A stretch of 64,000 nt of DNA, from assembly GCA_002914805.1 (NCBI GenBank), contig JXTB01000136.1:146277-210276 (forward strand), written 5' to 3'. The translations under genes and the position numbers were made by a program. Numbering within the stretch: position 1 is the stretch's first letter; each line of letters begins with the position of its first letter. Shown here piece by piece: positions 36,841-48,240 of the stretch. The stretch is from Parasponia andersonii (taxonomy: Eukaryota; Streptophyta; Magnoliopsida; Rosales; Cannabaceae). The notes under the pieces are model-generated. The model was given only the letters and a program-made list of their open reading frames with translations. It was not told where the DNA came from and searched no databases.

Positions 36841-37660
36841 TGTAGGACCTGTTTCCAAATCATACACCATGTGGACAATTAAGTGGCAGAACAGGTCACA
36901 AGTAAGGCTCACCATCCGATATGTGTCAAGAGTGACTAGCTAAAGGCCACGCGAGTCGCACATGATACCATATCGACTATTGGGCTATCCGAGGTTAGGG
37001 GCGAGTCCATCCCAGACCTTGGATGAACTCGGTCCAGTCCGATTCTTACCTCGACAGTTAGGGGGTCGGAAGCCCCAAAGGTATTCCACCAGAATACAAT
37101 GGAAAGTAACTCATAGCTCCAGACCCAGACAGTGCATTTAATGCGATCCTGAGTAGGTGTGCGCAGGGGGCAAGCCGTCCTAACAGAACGGTGATTTATC
37201 CAAATCTCGCCCCTGACAGACTCGAGCCATAGTAGACGGTGGAAACCAGGCTACAATGGTACAGGGGAGATCACGGTAATCTCGGCCGGTGACCTCTAGA
37301 AAAAGTCTTGAAGAAAAAGATACTCAGTCTTAAGCTTGTAAACCGGGTGGTACACAATCTCAGGACTATACATATATGAGCCATGCGTCCCCAAATAAGG
37401 ATGCATACAAAAGAAATATTTAAAAGTTTACGAGCAAGAAACAAAGATATACTCACATAGAACAAAATCATTGCTACTCTGAATCAAAGAATGACCACTG
37501 ACTTAAGCATCGGAGAGTCTTTGCAGGTGGCCACCCCCGCCTCTCTGACCCTGCCTGAAGTTCAGAGCACTTTGGAATAGCTAGGACACTTAGATAGTTG
37601 GAGGATACAGCATCAGCGGTTCAGAGACACGTGGATAGCTGGTGAGAAACCGATCCAACA
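36841..37660 (+). repeat. 5' LTR of Tat element (820 bp)
   Basis: Starts TGTAGGACCTGTTTCC and ends GAAACCGATCCAACA. It matches 41516-42329 across its length with scattered transitions and small indels, so the insertion is not recent. The 20 bp after it (TTTGATGCCATCCATGGGAA) occupy the primer-site position and match the tRNA-Asp-type site only partly. Confidence 0.9.
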
Positions 37661-37850
37661 GTTTGATGCCATCCATGGGAACGGTTGAGAGTGAGAAAAA
37701 GAGTAGGAGACTCACGATCGTGCTCTCCCCGAAAAAAAAGTCATACAACATTGGATGGCACCCTCGAGGATAACAACCAGAAGCACACGTCCCGACGCCG
37801 ACGGGAGCTCCTAAGAAGCACGATCAGATCTGGAGCAAAAGCTGGATCAG

Positions 37851-39173
37851 ATGCTTGCCACCCTGACAGAAGCAAACTGGAAGGTAGAAATGGCCCACGA
37901 GGCCGTCCTGGGTTTAAGGAACGAAGTCGCAGAGGTGCGCAGAGACAACGCCCGCCTCGAAGGGCTGCTGGCAAGCGAAGCCAGGAGCCAGCGGAGAGAA
38001 GATTTTGACGAAAAAGTCCAACAAGAATTTGGAAGCCAACCGCGAGGAGAAGTTCTCGCCCCATCCGGATCGCGGATGCAGGGGGCACGGCAAAGTAAGA
38101 CGAGACCCCTCCAAACCGGGGCAGCGATGGGCAGAAGACGCTATGGAAGCCCAGGAGGTATGCCTCCCGACTAAAAGCAAGAAATGATGGCGGAGTTGAG
38201 CCAGACCCCTGACGATCTGGCAGAGCAAACTATGCGAGGGATCAACCGGACAGCCTTCGCCGACTGGATCCAGATGGAGTCCAGGCCAAGAGACTTCACG
38301 ACCCCAACCTTCAAGCTGTTCGAGGGGAAAACCGACCCCCTCGATCACATATACCACTTTCAACAGAAGATGGCCTTGGAAACCAAGGACGATGCTGTGA
38401 CCTGTAAAGTCTTCTCTATGACCCTGGCAGGACTAGTCCTGCTATAGTTCAGATAGCTCCCAGAGAAATCCATAAACGGGTTCGAAAATTTCTGTAAACT
38501 TTTCCTAAAGCTGTACGGGGGTATTCAGAGACAGCAAAAAACCATGCGAGACCTTGACCGATTGGAGCAGGCCGCAGATGAGTCCCCGAGAGAATACCTG
38601 TCGTGTTTCCTGAAGTTGATGTCCCTAGTTCATAACGCCAACTCGGTCCAAGCAGCAGGCTCATTCGTCAGGAGCCTGCAGCCAGGATCAATGCTATCGG
38701 ACCATCTCTTTTTGAATCTTCCGTTTGATATGGCGGACATCCAGGCGAAGTCGGAAGGGGTATTCAGGGTACTGGAAAGCCACCACAAGGCGCCCAAAAC
38801 CTCCGCCACGATAACAACGTCGCCGGTGCAAACCCCGGCCCCACAAGGGGTGAAGAGGCCCTCACCAGACCAAGGGCCGACTCCAAAATAGGAAGCTCCC
38901 ATTCAAGGCAGTCAGGAAGGTGGCAAGAGGAGGAAGATAGCCCGCGACCCTCTTCCGAAGTATGAGCTCAACACGCTGATCAACATGATCTACCTACAAA
39001 ATAGGGACAGGGGCATTTTCAAAGACCCGCCCAAATCTGGCATCCCTGAGCACATGAAGAACAGGAATACGTACTGCCAGTTTCACAAAGACTACGGGCA
39101 CGACATCGTCTACTGCCGCAACCTTTACGCACAGGTCATGATAGCGATACATGCCGGCAGGTTAAGTCGATAG
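37851..39173 (+). pseudogene. Tat element gag with in-frame stops
   Basis: One reading frame is kept over about 440 codons and interrupted only by stop codons (38172 TAA, 38445 TAG, 38454 TAG, 38889 TAG, 39171 TAG), most explicable as CAA/CAG to TAA/TAG changes. Parts in order: an N-terminal coiled coil (MLATLTEANWKVEMAHEAV, 37851-37990); the capsid-like retrotransposon gag domain with FKLFEGKTDPLDHI and REYLSCFLKLMSLV (38300-38640); and a C-terminal zinc knuckle CQFHKDYGHDIVYC of C-x2-H-x4-H-x4-C form (39075-39120). It would have formed the virus-like particle of the element. Confidence 0.85.
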
Positions 39174-39374
39174 GCCGTGATAACATTGGGCAGAAACTCT
39201 GGCCAAGAGTAAAAATAAGGTGCGACTGTCGTGTGAGGTTTTTGAAAACTCCTTCCCTCATCAAAGAGGCATCCCACACCGCGCTAATATTGTCCCGCTT
39301 CAACGAGACACATCATAAGATCCGCAAGTCCCGCTTCAACGGGAGAGTGTGCATCAACAGACTTACCTACCTAG

Positions 39375-39710
39375 CTCCGATAGACTAGCAATTGCCATTA
39401 AAACTTATCTTATAAAATTGGTACAGTGGTACTCACTTTTAAATATTCTGTAATGAAATTCTCAATTTGCATTGAAGACGTGCCATGCATATGCCATTTT
39501 GTAACTTTCAAGAATAAGTAAATTTCACATAATGACATCTTCCATGTAATTCTTGTGATACAGTTGTAAGCCTTTACTTACCCCGTGTCTTGAATAGGAA
39601 TTGATAGTGGAAAGAGTCAATATCCTCTAGAGATTAGTGTGCTAATCACCTGTCATAAATTACTATTATTCAAGATGCACATTTTACAAAAAGAATGCAT
39701 TAAGATATTT
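39375..39710. other. AT-rich foreign segment in place of the protease region
   Basis: Between gag and RT the GC-rich character of the element drops abruptly to AT-rich DNA without frames and returns at about 39720. No DTG/DSG-type aspartic protease motif is seen. This looks like a replacement or insertion; its origin is unknown. Confidence 0.5.
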
Positions 39711-40500
39711 GAACAATACCGAAATCAAAACCTGCCATCGACTGAACATAGATCCCAATTTCCCTTCAGTCAGGCAGAAACCTGGAAGGTTCGTACCAGA
39801 AAAAAACAGGGCGATCAACAAGGAGGTGGAGAAACTGCTAGAGAACGGTCTAATCAGGGAATGCGTGTACCCGTGTTGGGTCTCCAACCCGATGGTGGTA
39901 AAAAAGAAAAACGGCGACGACCGTATTTGCATAGACTTCACCAACCTGAACAAGGCCTGCCCGAAGGATAGCTTCCCCCTGCCAAGAATCGACCAAATGG
40001 TAGATGCGACGGCGGGATTCGACAGAGTAAGCTTTTTGGATGCCTACTCTGGATACAACCAGATCCCCCTGTATGCGGAAGACCAGATCCACATGGCTTT
40101 TATCACGGAGCATGGTCTAGACTGCTATAGGCGTATGCCATTTGGCTTGAAGAACGCGGGGGCAACCTACCAAAGGTTCATGAAAAAGATGTTCGCCAGG
40201 TTACTAGGGAAGACTATGGAGGTCTATATCGACGACATGGTTGTGAAGAGCAGAGAAGATTCAGACCATCTGAGACACCTAGACGAATGTTTTCAGATTC
40301 TGAGGCAATATTAGATGCGTCTGAATCCCAAGAAATGCGCGTTTGGGGTGTCCTCTGGTCAATTCCTGGGGCGTATGTGAGAAGGAGGGGTATTGAGGCA
40401 AACCCGACCCAGTTGACCTCGATCGCAAATGTGTAGAGACCCTCGACCATTCGGGAGGTCCAACGCCTGGCCGGAAATAGCCACTCTCAGCTGATTCGTC
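39709..40500 (+). pseudogene. Tat element reverse transcriptase
   Basis: A 201-codon open frame (39709-40314) carries the RT core: RFVPEKNRAINKEVEKLL, PMVVKKKNGDDRICIDFTNL, the fingers-palm block FLDAYSGYNQI with the first catalytic Asp, MPFGLKNAGATYQRFM, and the active site VYIDDMVV (YIDD). A TAG stop at 40312 and a frameshift near 40370 follow, after which MRLNPKKCAF and RRGIEANPTQL continue in other frames. The YIDD pair is intact, but the polyprotein is broken on both sides. Confidence 0.88.
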
Positions 40501-40506
40501 TGTAAG

Positions 40507-41370
40507 ATGTCTGACCGATGCAAGCTTTTCTTCCAATGCTTGAAGAAAAGCTCTACTATCATCTGGGGGGAGGAACAGGACAGGGCACTGACAGATCTCA
40601 AGCTGTATTTGAGTCACCCACCTATCCTGGCTTCCCCAGCAGAGGGGGAGCACCTGTACGCCTATTTAGCAGTATCCGAAGTAGCGATCAGCACCGTACA
40701 GAAACCAGTGTTTTATATAAGCTGCATGCTCCTGGATGCCGAGACGCGAAATAGTGTGGCAGAAAAGCTGGTTCTCGCTCTGGTCAACGCTAAAAAGAAA
40801 CTCCGGCAGTACTTTGAGGCACACTCGGTCACCCTGTATACGGATTTCCCCATCCGGCAAATTTTGGCCAAGCCAGTCCTATCGGAACGACTGACCAAGT
40901 GGGTCATCAAGTTGGGAATATACAACATCGAGTATCGGCCTCAAGCATCGAAGAAAGGATAAGTCATGGTGGATTTTTTGATGGAAATTGAATCTTTCGG
41001 CGAGCAGCACGACCCGTTTCAGATGTCTCAACTTCCCCTCCCTTCAGCTTAGACGCTCTACACCGACGGATCCACGAATGCCTCAGGGTCAGGTATCGGA
41101 ATAGTCCTGCAGACCCCAACGGGTCTCAGAGTTGAGAAGGCATTGAGGCTCGGCTTCCAGGCGACTAACAATGAGGCGGAGTACAAGGCACTGCTGTAAG
41201 GCCTAGAGCTGGCTCTGCACTTCGGAGTGGAGAACATCGCAGTAAAGACCGACTCGCAGTTGATCGCAGGTCAGGTCAGGGGAAACTTCGAAGTAAAAGA
41301 ACCGAGGTTGCACATATACTTCTCCAAGGGAAGGGAGGGCAAGAGAGACCAACAGTCGGAACTTCAAAAT
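40507..41370 (+). pseudogene. Tat element RNase H plus second (aRNH-type) RNase H
   Basis: The frame at 40507-40962 is the standard RT-linked RNase H (LYAYLAVSEVAIS, YISCMLLDAETRNS, EKLVLALVNAKKKLRQYF and LYTDFPIRQIL). After a TAA at about 40960, a second RNase H-like domain starts at about 41053: LYTDGSTNASGSGIGIVL, FQATNNEAEYKALL, GLELALHFG, VKTDSQLIAGQV. This second domain is typical of plant Tat elements. Its acidic residues (D in TDGS, E in NNEAEY, D in TDSQ) are all present. Coding similarity ends near 41370; no HHCC or DDE integrase follows. Confidence 0.85.
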
Positions 41371-41515
41371 TTTTAAAAAAAAATTATTACATGGGATGGC
41401 GTGCCTCTGCGTTGGCGAGGGGGAGCCATGTGTATCCCTCAAATTGGAAGAACAGAGAAACGATTTCCCCACTTGATAGATACGAATCCATCGAGTAGGG
41501 AAATGGGGGCAGTTA

Positions 41516-42329
41516 TGGGACCTGTTCCCAAATCATACACCACGTGGACAATTAAGTGGCAGAACAGGTCACAAGTAGGGCCCACCGTCTGACATGTGTC
41601 AAGAGTGACTAGCTAAAGGCCACGCGAGTCGCACATGATACCACATCGGCCATTGGGCTGTCCGAGGTTAGGGCCGAGTCTATCCAGGTCATCCCAGACC
41701 CTGGATGGACTCGGCCCAGTCCGATTCTTACCTCGACTGCTGGGGGGTCGAAAGCCCCAAAGGTCTTCCATCAGAATACAATAGAAAGCAACTCACAGCT
41801 CCAGACCCAGACAGAGCATTTAATGCGATCCTGAGGAAGTACGCGTAGAGGGCAAGCCATCCTGACAGAACGGCAATTTGTCTAAATCTCGCCCCTGACA
41901 GACTCGAGCCATAGGAGACGGCGGCAACTAGGCTACAGCGGTATAGGGGAGATCACGGTAATCTCGGCCCGTGACCTCTGGAAAAAGTCTTGAGGAAAAA
42001 GGTACTCAGTCCTGAGTGGTTCACAATCTCAGGATTATACATATATGAGTCATGCGTCCTCAAATGAGGACACATACAAAAGAAATATTTAAAAATTTAC
42101 GAGCAAGAAACAAAGATATACTCACATAGAACAAAATCCTTGCTACCCTGAATCAAAAAAAGACTACTGACTTAAGCATCCAAGAGTCTTTGCAGATGGC
42201 CACCATTGCCTCTCCGACCTTGTCTGAAGTTCAGAGCACTTTAAAATAACAAGGACACGTGGACAGTTGGAGGACACAGCAACAGCAGTTCAGAGACATG
42301 TGGACGACTGGTGAGAAACCGATCCAACA
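41516..42329 (+). repeat. 3' LTR of Tat element (814 bp)
   Basis: Preceded by the purine-rich AGGGAAATGGGGGCAG at 41497-41512, a probable polypurine tract. Starts TGGGACCTGTTCCC and ends CCGATCCAACA before the CTACG target copy. Confidence 0.9.
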
Positions 42330-42439
42330 CTACGTGCATAACTTTATACTATAGTACTAAGTTTTCAACTCCTATTATCATGAATTTAATAGTCATATAA
42401 CTAGATGTCTACATAGCAAGAGGGATCACTAGTTGAAAA

Positions 42440-44180
42440 GTCTACTCCACCATCGGTTAATATGAAAAGTTCAACGAAGAAAAGAAAGGGAATAGGGAAA
42501 ACACGTTTGGATTTTGGTGATGTGGAGAAAGCCAAAAGGTTAGGTTTAAATTCAATGAGAGGTCAACCAGTTGGTCGTAGTTCCGTTAAATTGAGTACAT
42601 TTATTGGAACTTCTGTTAGATAATTGGTACCGGTCACCTACAAAGATTGGGATGCAGTACCTCCAACTATAATAAATGGTTTATGGGCTACTATCAAGGT
42701 AATACAAAATTGAAAATTTTATTTGATAAATTTTTATATACTGATTGTACATACATTACGTCCAACTATAATAAATGATTTATGGGCTACTATCAAGGTA
42801 ATACAAAAATTAAAATTTTATTTGATAAATTTTTATATGCTGATTGTACATACTATTTAAGCACTTGTCATATATCAATATTTTTCTTTGATAAAATGGA
42901 TCAAGTTTCCGGCTAATAATAACTAAATGTGAATGCAACAAAAATTTGGTATAGATGAATGCACAAGGACTACATAATATCATCCGAACGAACATGTTGT
43001 AGACAACACATGCATTTTGACTAAACACATCAAGGAAATTGTGGTTGGCCCTAATACAAATAGACACATTCGACTATTGAACCCTAATATTTTATCAAGT
43101 ACTGATGTTCAACTGAGTTTGAAGTAAGCTTATTAAAAATTTATAAAATCTGAGATTGTATTACATTATTATCTTATTATTGTAATTAATTTCTCCCTAA
43201 TAACTTTATGAAATTCTTTTTGGATTGAAAAAAATGATAAGTTTAAAGAATTGAGAGAAAAATTGACCTTGCCTCATTGTACTAGTTGCAAAGGGTATGC
43301 ACGCTTAGAGAAAGAATTAGTAAGTACATTTTATCTTTTGTTTTGAAGTACAAGTCGTCCTTGATGGTTGCTGGGATCTAGGACTAGTCTTTAGAATAAA
43401 AATGGCAGATAATTATAGTAAATTGAGAAACCATTTTTGAATAGAAACTGATAAATAATTTAGTATTTTGAAACTTCAAACGGAGATATTGAGATTTGGG
43501 TGATTATAATTTTTTTATTCTTAGGCATTATGTTGATATATTATTAAATCTATTTTTTTTTAAATGTGGGATTTAACTAATAACCACCACTTACTATAAA
43601 TTTAAAAGAAAATAACACACATATTCTACCAAGATTTGAACCCTGATCCTAAAAATTCACACACACACATCCTTTAAGTCTTGGACCAATTAGCCCCAGT
43701 CACGATATATTGTTAAATCTATAATCATACAGATAAACCCAAGTTCAAAAAATGAGGTAATAACAAGGGTAGATCTTTGGGTGGTTGGACATACTCGAAA
43801 GAATAGGCAACCGATTAATGACAAAGCTGCAGAATAGTTGATATATTTTTAAAATTTTAATTTTCTTTTCATAAAGATATCAAATGATATTAGTCAATTT
43901 TTTCATTATGTTGTTTTCTAAATTATAGGAAGAGATTGAGATAGCCTCACAATTGCCTAACATTAGGTTATCTCTAAAAAATGATGCTATAGCACAAGTA
44001 CTTGGGCCTGAACATTGCAGTCGAATTAGAGCGCTTGGTAAGCGGGCTGCAGTTAGAAAACTTGAGGCCTAAATGTTAAGTAGGGTGAATGCCATGTAGC
44101 TAAAAGAAGATGTAAAAAATCTTACGACTCGATTGGAAGACTTTACTGCTATTGTACGACACTTAACCCAAAATTAGTTA
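42440..44180 (+). pseudogene. CACTA Transposase_24 (TNP1-like) region, intron-containing relic
   Basis: The plus strand keeps blocks of the plant Transposase_24 family in order: KKRKGIGKTRLDFGD and GLNSMRGQPVGRSSVKLSTF with FIGTSVR (42475-42620), VTYKDWDAVPPTIINGLWA (42635-42690), a gap with intron-like borders (IK then GTAATAC), REKLTLPHCTSCKGYARLEKEL (43255-43320), WVVGHTRKNRQPINDKAAE (43780-43835) and SQLPNIRLSLKNDAIAQVLG to LGKRAAVRKLEA (43950-44070). Stops and indels separate the blocks. Confidence 0.65.
42662..42856 (+). repeat. 99-bp tandem duplication across an exon-intron border of the CACTA gene
   Basis: TCCAACTATAATAAATGGTT at 42662 recurs at 42761 (one change), and both are followed by GGCTACTATCAAGGTAATAC and the same AT-rich stretch. 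The duplicated unit includes the coding end and the GT-like intron start. Confidence 0.85.
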
Positions 44181-44199
44181 ACCTAAAAGACTAAAGAAG

Positions 44200-45200
44200 A
44201 AGAGAAAATTAATGGGATTACTATTTTGGTGTAGAATGGGAAATGATAAAATACACCTTACTTTCAGGTTCCAAATAGAAATGAAGACTATGGAATATAT
44301 GTTCTTCTAAACATGTCTCAAGTAAATATGATTAGGGAAGTGTAAGTTTACAAGGGGACAATAGTGGTCACAGGCAAGTTCCAAAATTTGTTGACCAAGT
44401 AAAAACTTGTCTAATCAATTTATAATTATTTTTGTTATTTATGTCTAATTTACAAAATTATAAGTATGTTATTTTCTCTTGTTTTGTAGTCATACCAAGC
44501 TCCTAATGCAAAAAAGAATAAAACTTTTAGTAGACAAATTTCTAATAACTCATGAGTATCAAGGTACATGTCACTGATGAACATCTATTGTGTACATTTA
44601 TTATGAGATTATATCATAATTATACACTTGTAATTTCATTAAATTCTCTAAATTAAGATAATTTCATACACATAGGCATAAAAACAAGAGTTACCCCTAA
44701 TTTGTCCTAAATGTTCGTTTTTATGTAAATTTCGTAAAATAGGCACAAATTCTAAATCACGTAGGAGATTGATCCAAATTTTAAATCCATGGATTTTGGA
44801 CTTAATATGCAACTAAACCCAATTCCCAAAATCTGCCAGATTATTTCGAAGTGAGTCTCATGTTTATTTAACATTGCATATTTTAAAAAGGTGATTCTTT
44901 TGTGGGAAAAATAAGTATGATCTAAACTCTGAATAAGCCTCGTTGTTTATATTATTATACATGTGTTACCTAATTTTCTTAATCAATCTTAATACCCTCC
45001 TTGATAAGTAGTAGGTCTTGATCTATTGTAGTCAATCTTTGGCATAACAAATACTTAATTCATTTTGTATCGCTTGTGTTAGAAAGAGATTTTGATTTGT
45101 TGTGGACATAATGTGACATCATAAATGCTTGACCACATTTGCAAGTATTGGCGTTATCAAAAAAGATAATTAAAAAAACTAATTTAATCATATAAATAAC
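44200..45200. other. Intergenic, possible distal CACTA DNA
   Basis: AT-rich sequence without a coding frame. I searched for a CACTA right end (TTTGTTGTAGTG-like) and found none that was convincing. Confidence 0.35.
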
Positions 45201-46259
45201 TGTTGGAGCGGTTTCACACCAGTCGTCCACGTGTCTTGAACTGCTGATGCTGGATTCTCCAACTGTTCACGTGCCCTTGCTAGTTCACAAATNNNNNNNN
45301 NNNNNNNNNNNNNNNNNNNNNNNNNNNNNNNNNNNNNNNNNNNNNNNNNNNNNNNNNNNNNNNNNNNNNNNNNNNNNNNNNNNNNNNNNNNNNNNNNNNN
45401 NNNNNNNNNNNNNNNNNNNNNNNNNNNNNNNNNNNNNNNNNNNNNNNNNNNNNNNNNNNNNNNNNNNNNNNNNNNNNNNNNNNNNNNNNNNNNNNNNNNN
45501 NNNNNNNNNNNNNNNNNNNNNNNNNNNNNNNNNNNNNNNNNNNNNNNNNNNNNNNNNNNNNNNNNNNNNNNNNNNNNNNNNNNNNNNNNNNNNNNNNNNN
45601 NNNNNNNNNNNNNNNNNNNNNNNNNNNNNNNNNNNNNNNNNNNNNNNNNNNNNNNNNNNNNNNNNNNNNNNNNNNNNNNNNNNNNNNNNNNNNNNNNNNN
45701 NNNNNNNNNNNNNNNNNNNNNNNNNNNNNNNNNNNNNNNNNNNNNNNNNNNNNNNNNNNNNNNNNNNNNNNNNNNNNNNNNNNNNNNNNNNNNNNNNNNN
45801 NNNNNNNNNNNNNNNNNNNNNNNNNNNNNNNNNNNNNNNNNNNNNNNNNNNNNNNNNNNNNNNNNNNNNNNNNNNNNNNNNNNNNNNNNNNNNNNNNNNN
45901 NNNNNNNNNNNNNNNNNNNNNNNNNNNNNNNNNNNNNNNNNNNNNNNNNNNNNNNNNNNNNNAAGACCCTTGGGGCTTCTGATCCCTACGACAGTTGAGG
46001 CGAGGGTCGCTGTTCCTAGACAGCAGACCCTTGGGGCTTCAGACCGCCAGCTGTCATGGATTCGAGGTCTGACCGATTGAACCGTTTGGGATCAGTGATG
46101 GATTCTGCCTTAAATTCGGAAGACCCACAGGCCGATGGCGGGATCACGTGCGATCCGCGTGACCCTTCTCACGGTTCGAGGTTCAGGAATGGGCCCCACA
46201 CTTACTTCACCCAATTTACCTGAATAATCCGATATTACCTGCTGGTAAATAGGTTGACA
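45201..46259 (-). repeat. Solo or truncated LTR related to the Tat element, with sequence gap
   Basis: The left 92 bp (TGTTGGAGCGGTTTCACACC onward) is the reverse complement of the end of the 36.8-42.3 kb element's LTR, with substitutions. After the gap, CCCTTGGGGCTTC..CGACAGTTGAGG and GGCCGATGGCGGGATCACG..GATCCGCGTG correspond to reverse-complemented inner and 5' LTR parts. Likely flanking repeats are ATAAC (left) and ATAAA (right, 46261-46265). Both ends look like LTR, so a solo LTR is favoured, but the gap could hide more. Confidence 0.6.
45293..45962. other. Assembly gap (670 N)
   Basis: A run of 670 ambiguous bases inside the minus-strand LTR. The true length of the gap is not known from the sequence. 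Confidence 0.99.
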
Positions 46260-46714
46260 GATAAATTTGCCATCCCTACTCATGAAACTTATTTTTATTT
46301 TAAATAATGTGTAATTTCTTTTTTTCTTTTTTTCCAAATTTGGTATTTATTTCCTTTAAATTTAGCATTTGTCCCTTTCTTTTGAACTTATAAAATTTTA
46401 AGAATGCCCCTCAAATGAGTGAGGCTGTTCCCATAAGTGAAACCATCTCAATTTAATCCGTGGATTAAATTTATTGATCTGTTCCTGGTAGCCAAAGACA
46501 ATTAATTATGCTACAAGTTTCGAAGAAAGTATAACCGACTTCAAAAGTATATATAAAGGTGTTGTACATGAGCAAGTGGTGTATTGGGTATGATTAGAAA
46601 TAGATTGGAGTGAGTTGTAGGTTGCTAGTGAGTGACTATTGGTGTGCGTTATCAAGATATAATAAAAGTCTTTCTCGTGTAACTAAAACTCAATAATTGG
46701 CATTAAAACACAAA

Positions 46715-46726
46715 TGGTATCAAAGC
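46715..46726 (+). promoter_or_regulatory. Primer binding site, initiator-Met (one mismatch)
   Basis: TGGTATCAAAGC, one base from TGGTATCAGAGC, lies two bases after the presumed LTR end (ACACA). Confidence 0.65.
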
Positions 46727-47599
46727 AATGCAATTAAGAAAGTATTTAAGGAACAAGTTGGTAACACTTTTACGTTAGTATGTTTGTATTAAAGAATCTA
46801 ACTTTAATTAATAACGATAAACAAAATATTGTCTAAGTATTGACATTATATATATATATATATAAATACATAAAAAGATTTAATTTAATACACTTGGTGT
46901 AATATTGATGAGACGTAGAAATAAAATACAAAATAGAGATAATTTAGTTTGTTTACACGTTTTGTGCTTATGAGATTGAGAAACAAAAACATTTAATACA
47001 CATTATTGACGCATTTTAATATAATTAGTAGAAAAAACAGTGAAATACAATTATCAATGTTGGATGGGAGAGTCATATAACATAAACTAAATCTATTTTG
47101 ACTTATGGTCCTTCCAACTAGAGTCGAGTGAGAAGCTTTGATCATATTGTGGCAAGCAATCAAGGATTGTAGATAGACAATCAAGGGCTATAGAGCAAGG
47201 TATATGGTGACCACATTGGATAAACTATAACACAGTGCTTTAGATTGTGTCATGTCTAACTTCTAAAGATTAAGTATAGTTAAAGACTGAAATTGGTTGG
47301 GTCTGTTTCTTGGTAGTGAGCCAAGTCACACCAAGAAATTATGGGGTACCTTTAAGTGGTCAGATGAGTCAAGGAGTTCAGCCATCATGATTACGACACA
47401 TGGTCAACTATATGGAGTCCTATTTGCAAGGGCAAGATTGGTGTGAGATAGTAAGCGGTAGTGAGGTGAAACCACCGGAGAATCCCATAAATTTAAAGAA
47501 ATAGAAAGTCAAAGCTAGTAAGGCAATATATGTTTGATGATTACAATTGATGAAAGAGTTCTTAAAGCATATAAAGTGTATAGAGACGCAAAAAATAGT

Positions 47600-48240
47600 A
47601 CGGTACATATATGCGGCACTGTTTTCAAAGGAGAACGAAGTAAGTCTTCAACTCCTAGAAAATGAGTTGTTCTCAGTGGAGTAATGGGAGAAGGCAATCA
47701 ACCAATATTTCAACAAGGTGAAATCTACGTCGCAAAATTTCCGAATTAGATCCTAAAACAAGTATGTTAGAGTCTATGATGAGAAGAATAATTATACGTG
47801 GATTAAGGTTGGAGTTTAGAAGCTTTATTGCTGACATTTGAAACCTTCTCTCTAGTTTCGAAAAATTGTTAGCCAACTTGCAGTCTTTGGATAAGCAAAT
47901 GTCAACTGCGTCACTAAAGATCAATAAGAACTAGGGGACACTCTTTAGTGGCAAAAGGAAAAATTGAGCCAAACAAGGTAGCATTAGGATCAAAGAACAA
48001 TGAAATGTCTAAGGACGAGAGTGAAAGTTCTCATTTCAGGGGAGCTGAGAAGAAAAGGTTCGACAAAAGACAACGAAATGGTAAATGCTACAAATGAGGA
48101 AAGAAAGGGCATTATGCTCGAGATTGTCGTTTCAAGATGACTTTGATCAAAGAAATTGCAGCATTGTCACACAAGTCAAGGCATGTTGCCAGTGAAGAGG
48201 ACTGGCATGTTCAAGTGTCATAAGAAGTTGCTCAAGCCAG
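47600..48240 (+). pseudogene. Copia-like gag relic with mutated zinc knuckle
   Basis: Around 48080-48130 the plus strand reads GKCYK, stop, GKKGHYARDC: a CCHC knuckle (C-x2-C-x4-H-x4-C) whose second Cys codon has become TGA. Upstream pieces in changing frames resemble a Copia gag. The relic is dead. Confidence 0.6.

Larger units (their letters stand above)
36841..42329 (+). mobile_element. Tat-lineage Ty3/Gypsy retrotransposon, internally deleted
   Basis: LTRs 36841-37660 and 41516-42329, TG...CA, with a 5-bp target duplication. The internal order is gag, a foreign AT-rich stretch in place of protease, reverse transcriptase, RNase H and a second RNase H-like domain; then it jumps to the 3' end without integrase. 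A second RNase H after the first is a hallmark of the plant Tat lineage (Tat/Ogre/Retand). It is GC-rich and CpG-bearing compared with its AT-rich surroundings. Multiple stops make it immobile. Confidence 0.9.
34799..44200 (+). mobile_element. Decayed CACTA (En/Spm) transposon, interrupted by a Gypsy element
   Basis: The left terminus TACTACAACAAATGATG is one change from a CACTACAACAAAT end of plant CACTA elements. It is followed by subterminal ACAACG(G) words. Inside are a Transposase-associated domain (about 36036-36520) and, beyond the Gypsy insertion, a Transposase_24 (TNP1-like) region (42440-44180). The TNP2 catalytic transposase usual between them is not found, so this is a deletion derivative as well as a pseudogene. 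The right terminus is not identified; 44200 is an approximate limit. Confidence 0.6.

Noticed and set aside
37741..40653. Several minus-strand ORFs of 80-150 codons
   Set aside because: Antisense shadows of the GC-rich gag, RT and RNase H region; none has a recognisable domain.
45247..46080. 277-codon plus-strand ORF
   Set aside because: Almost entirely made of N; the flanking residues come from LTR sequence.
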